Made by a program: the position numbers and the translations under genes
Assembly (NCBI RefSeq): GCF_900141875.1
Contig: NZ_FQZE01000007.1
Location: 1-64,000, forward strand
DNA length: 64,000 nucleotides
Origin: Tangfeifania diversioriginum
Lineage (GTDB): Bacteria; Bacteroidota; Bacteroidia; Bacteroidales; Prolixibacteraceae
Reading direction: 5' to 3'
Notes under the pieces: model-generated
Seen by the model: only the letters and a program-made list of their open reading frames with translations
The model's database searches: none
What the model was told of the DNA's origin: nothing
In this document: positions 63,081 through 64,000 of the stretch, piece after piece
Numbering within the stretch: position 1 is the first letter of the stretch
How the letters are laid out: each line of letters begins with the position of its first letter

Positions 63081-63102
63081 AGCCGGCAATGAAATACCGG
63101 CT
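63081..63102. repeat. Small CCGGCT hairpin before the last gene
   Basis: AGCCGG...CCGGCT, six-base arms around 10 nt, in the gap between the two minus-strand genes. It resembles the AGCCGGCTTAAGCCGGCT palindrome at 18 kb with its centre lost; also a weak terminator candidate for the upstream gene (followed by TATTTTAAA on the minus strand). Confidence 0.45.
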
Positions 63103-63110
63103 TAAATTAT

Positions 63111-64000
63111 TTAAGCTCCTCTTGTTGGATGAGGTTTAATGCTTGTCAGTTCTTCAATTTTTACCGGTCGTTTTTCGTTGATGGATTTGCGTGCAGCCAC
63201 ACCAATGAGGCACGACATGGCACCGTCGCGTGTGCCGGCCGAGTGTTTGTATGGATCGGCCATATCCGGATCGCGGAAAATTTTATCCTGCAGGCGTGAG
63301 TCGCCGCCACCATGGCCACCGCGAGCCGCTTCCACTTTTATCATTTCAAAGTCGCGGTCGAAGTTATGCATTTTGAAAATCTCGTCGTAGCGTACTTCGC
63401 CCGGGGCATTTTGGTTCATCTCGGCGGCATGGAGTTCGGCCTGGTTGATTTTTTCCTGTTGCCGCCACGGAATGTCTTCCCACGACTCAATCCGGCCATC
63501 GCGGCCGTTAAAGGCAATGCGCCAGCCTTCGTAAGGTGAATAGGTTGTGAGCGAATAATTTACCACTACATTATTGGCATATTTGATTTGTGCAGACATT
63601 TTATCGAAAATATCGATGTCCTCGCGCCACAGGCAGTTGTCGCGAATGTAGCCGTCGTATTTTTCATTTTTCACGTACAAATTCATCGAATGCTGATCCT
63701 TTGTAATGTCCCAGTAATAGTCACATTTGTCGGTGTAGGCACAATTCCGGCAGTTGACTCCCCTGAATTTATTGTTTATTCCATAGTGCTCAAGGTCGCC
63801 ATAGGCAGTCACTTCCACAGGGTCGGAATCGATAAACCAGTTCAGCAAATCGAAATGGTGCGTTGCTTTATGTACGAGCAGTGTTCCGCCTTTATCGCGC
63901 TCGCCATGCCAGCGCCTGAAATAGGATGCACCGTGGTAAGTGTTCAGGTACCAGTGAAAATCGACAGACGTAATTTCGCCCACGGGTTTTTTAGCCAGCT
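63111..64000 (-). CDS. Gfo/Idh/MocA-family oxidoreductase, N-terminus cut by window edge
   Basis: The visible 296 codons continue beyond 64000 (the frame reads LAKKPVGEITS at the edge; an apparent GTG start at 63983 is not the true start). C-terminal domain of the family: HKATHHFDLLNWF, then a compact cysteine cluster (C-RN-C-x5-C in NCRNCAYTDKC) and the HGGGDSRLQDKI segment. The three-cysteine loop could bind a metal. It oxidises or reduces a sugar; the Rossmann half lies outside. First gene of the minus-strand run. Confidence 0.82.
   Translation of the reverse strand, partial: LAKKPVGEITSVDFHWYLNTYHGASYFRRWHGERDKGGTLLVHKATHHFDLLNWFIDSDPVEVTAYGDLEHYGINNKFRGVNCRNCAYTDKCDYYWDITKDQHSMNLYVKNEKYDGYIRDNCLWREDIDIFDKMSAQIKYANNVVVNYSLTTYSPYEGWRIAFNGRDGRIESWEDIPWRQQEKINQAELHAAEMNQNAPGEVRYDEIFKMHNFDRDFEMIKVEAARGGHGGGDSRLQDKIFRDPDMADPYKHSAGTRDGAMSCLIGVAARKSINEKRPVKIEELTSIKPHPTRGA

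Overview
The window reads as the chromosome of a Gram-negative Bacteroidota, most likely in the Marinilabiliales/Prolixibacteraceae range (inference from gene content; no rRNA or tRNA gene is visible to confirm it). Supporting signs are promoters of the type TTTG-N18/19-TAnnTTTG, mostly weak Shine-Dalgarno sites, many lipoprotein and outer-membrane beta-barrel genes, a DUF5606 protein, a fused E1 alpha/beta ketoacid dehydrogenase, GH109, GH94 and GH2 enzymes, and numerous dispersed palindromic repeats.

Layout. 1-6.3 kb: the edge of an IS1-like transposase, an outer-membrane protein, a GH109-type oxidoreductase, an Omp85-like protein and a serine hydrolase. 6.3-16.9 kb: VOC protein and SDR, fused E1 dehydrogenase, a parallel beta-helix protein, a MNT/HEPN pair and a GH2 beta-galactosidase. 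17-26.9 kb: a hexuronate catabolic cluster (zinc dehydrogenase, uxaE, uxaC, kdgK, eda, TRAP transporter dctPQM) ending in a strong terminator. It is interrupted by a REP-associated tyrosine transposase set between composite palindromes, and it carries a 20-bp LacI-type operator in front of kdgK. 26.9-33.4 kb: DJ-1 protein, ECF sigma factor, an unrecognised envelope protein, a TonB-dependent receptor, DUF5606. 33.4-35.6 kb: a broken GxxExxY gene, then a cold-shock unit (DEAD-box helicase and Csp) behind a textbook promoter and a leader of about 360 nt.

35.6-39.9 kb is the clearest accessory segment. It is AT-rich, with all genes on the minus strand: a DUF3800-like protein, a DUF4062 protein and a Fic AMP-transferase, set between two interleaved pairs of direct repeats (51 bp and about 157 bp). 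39.9-55.6 kb returns to housekeeping and carbohydrate genes: aldo/keto reductase, GlsB, a TM1266-like regulator, a CxxD ferredoxin, patatin, glutathione peroxidase, a tricorn-like protease, GH94 phosphorylase, an acetylesterase, DUF5995, a GAF histidine kinase and an autoregulated XRE unit. 56.2-64 kb is a minus-strand run for sugar acids (gnd, pdxB, two Gfo/Idh/MocA proteins, a LarA-type nickel-pincer enzyme, a second kdgK-like kinase).

The most unusual structure is a family of inverted repeats built on AACCACATAGGCACAT. It occupies four consecutive intergenic gaps of that last run. One copy is opened up by a complete GxxExxY nuclease-like gene lying exactly between the two arms, and the arms supply the last codons and stop of two neighbouring genes. 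A second, broken GxxExxY gene at 33.4 kb also lies between inverted arms, of a different sequence. This suggests GxxExxY genes travel in or maintain hairpin-ended elements whose short copies are scattered as MITE-like hairpins. Together, the hexuronate cluster, GH2/GH94/GH109 enzymes, esterase, LarA homologue and second kinase describe a polysaccharide and uronate degrader that channels sugar acids into KDG and the Entner-Doudoroff end steps.
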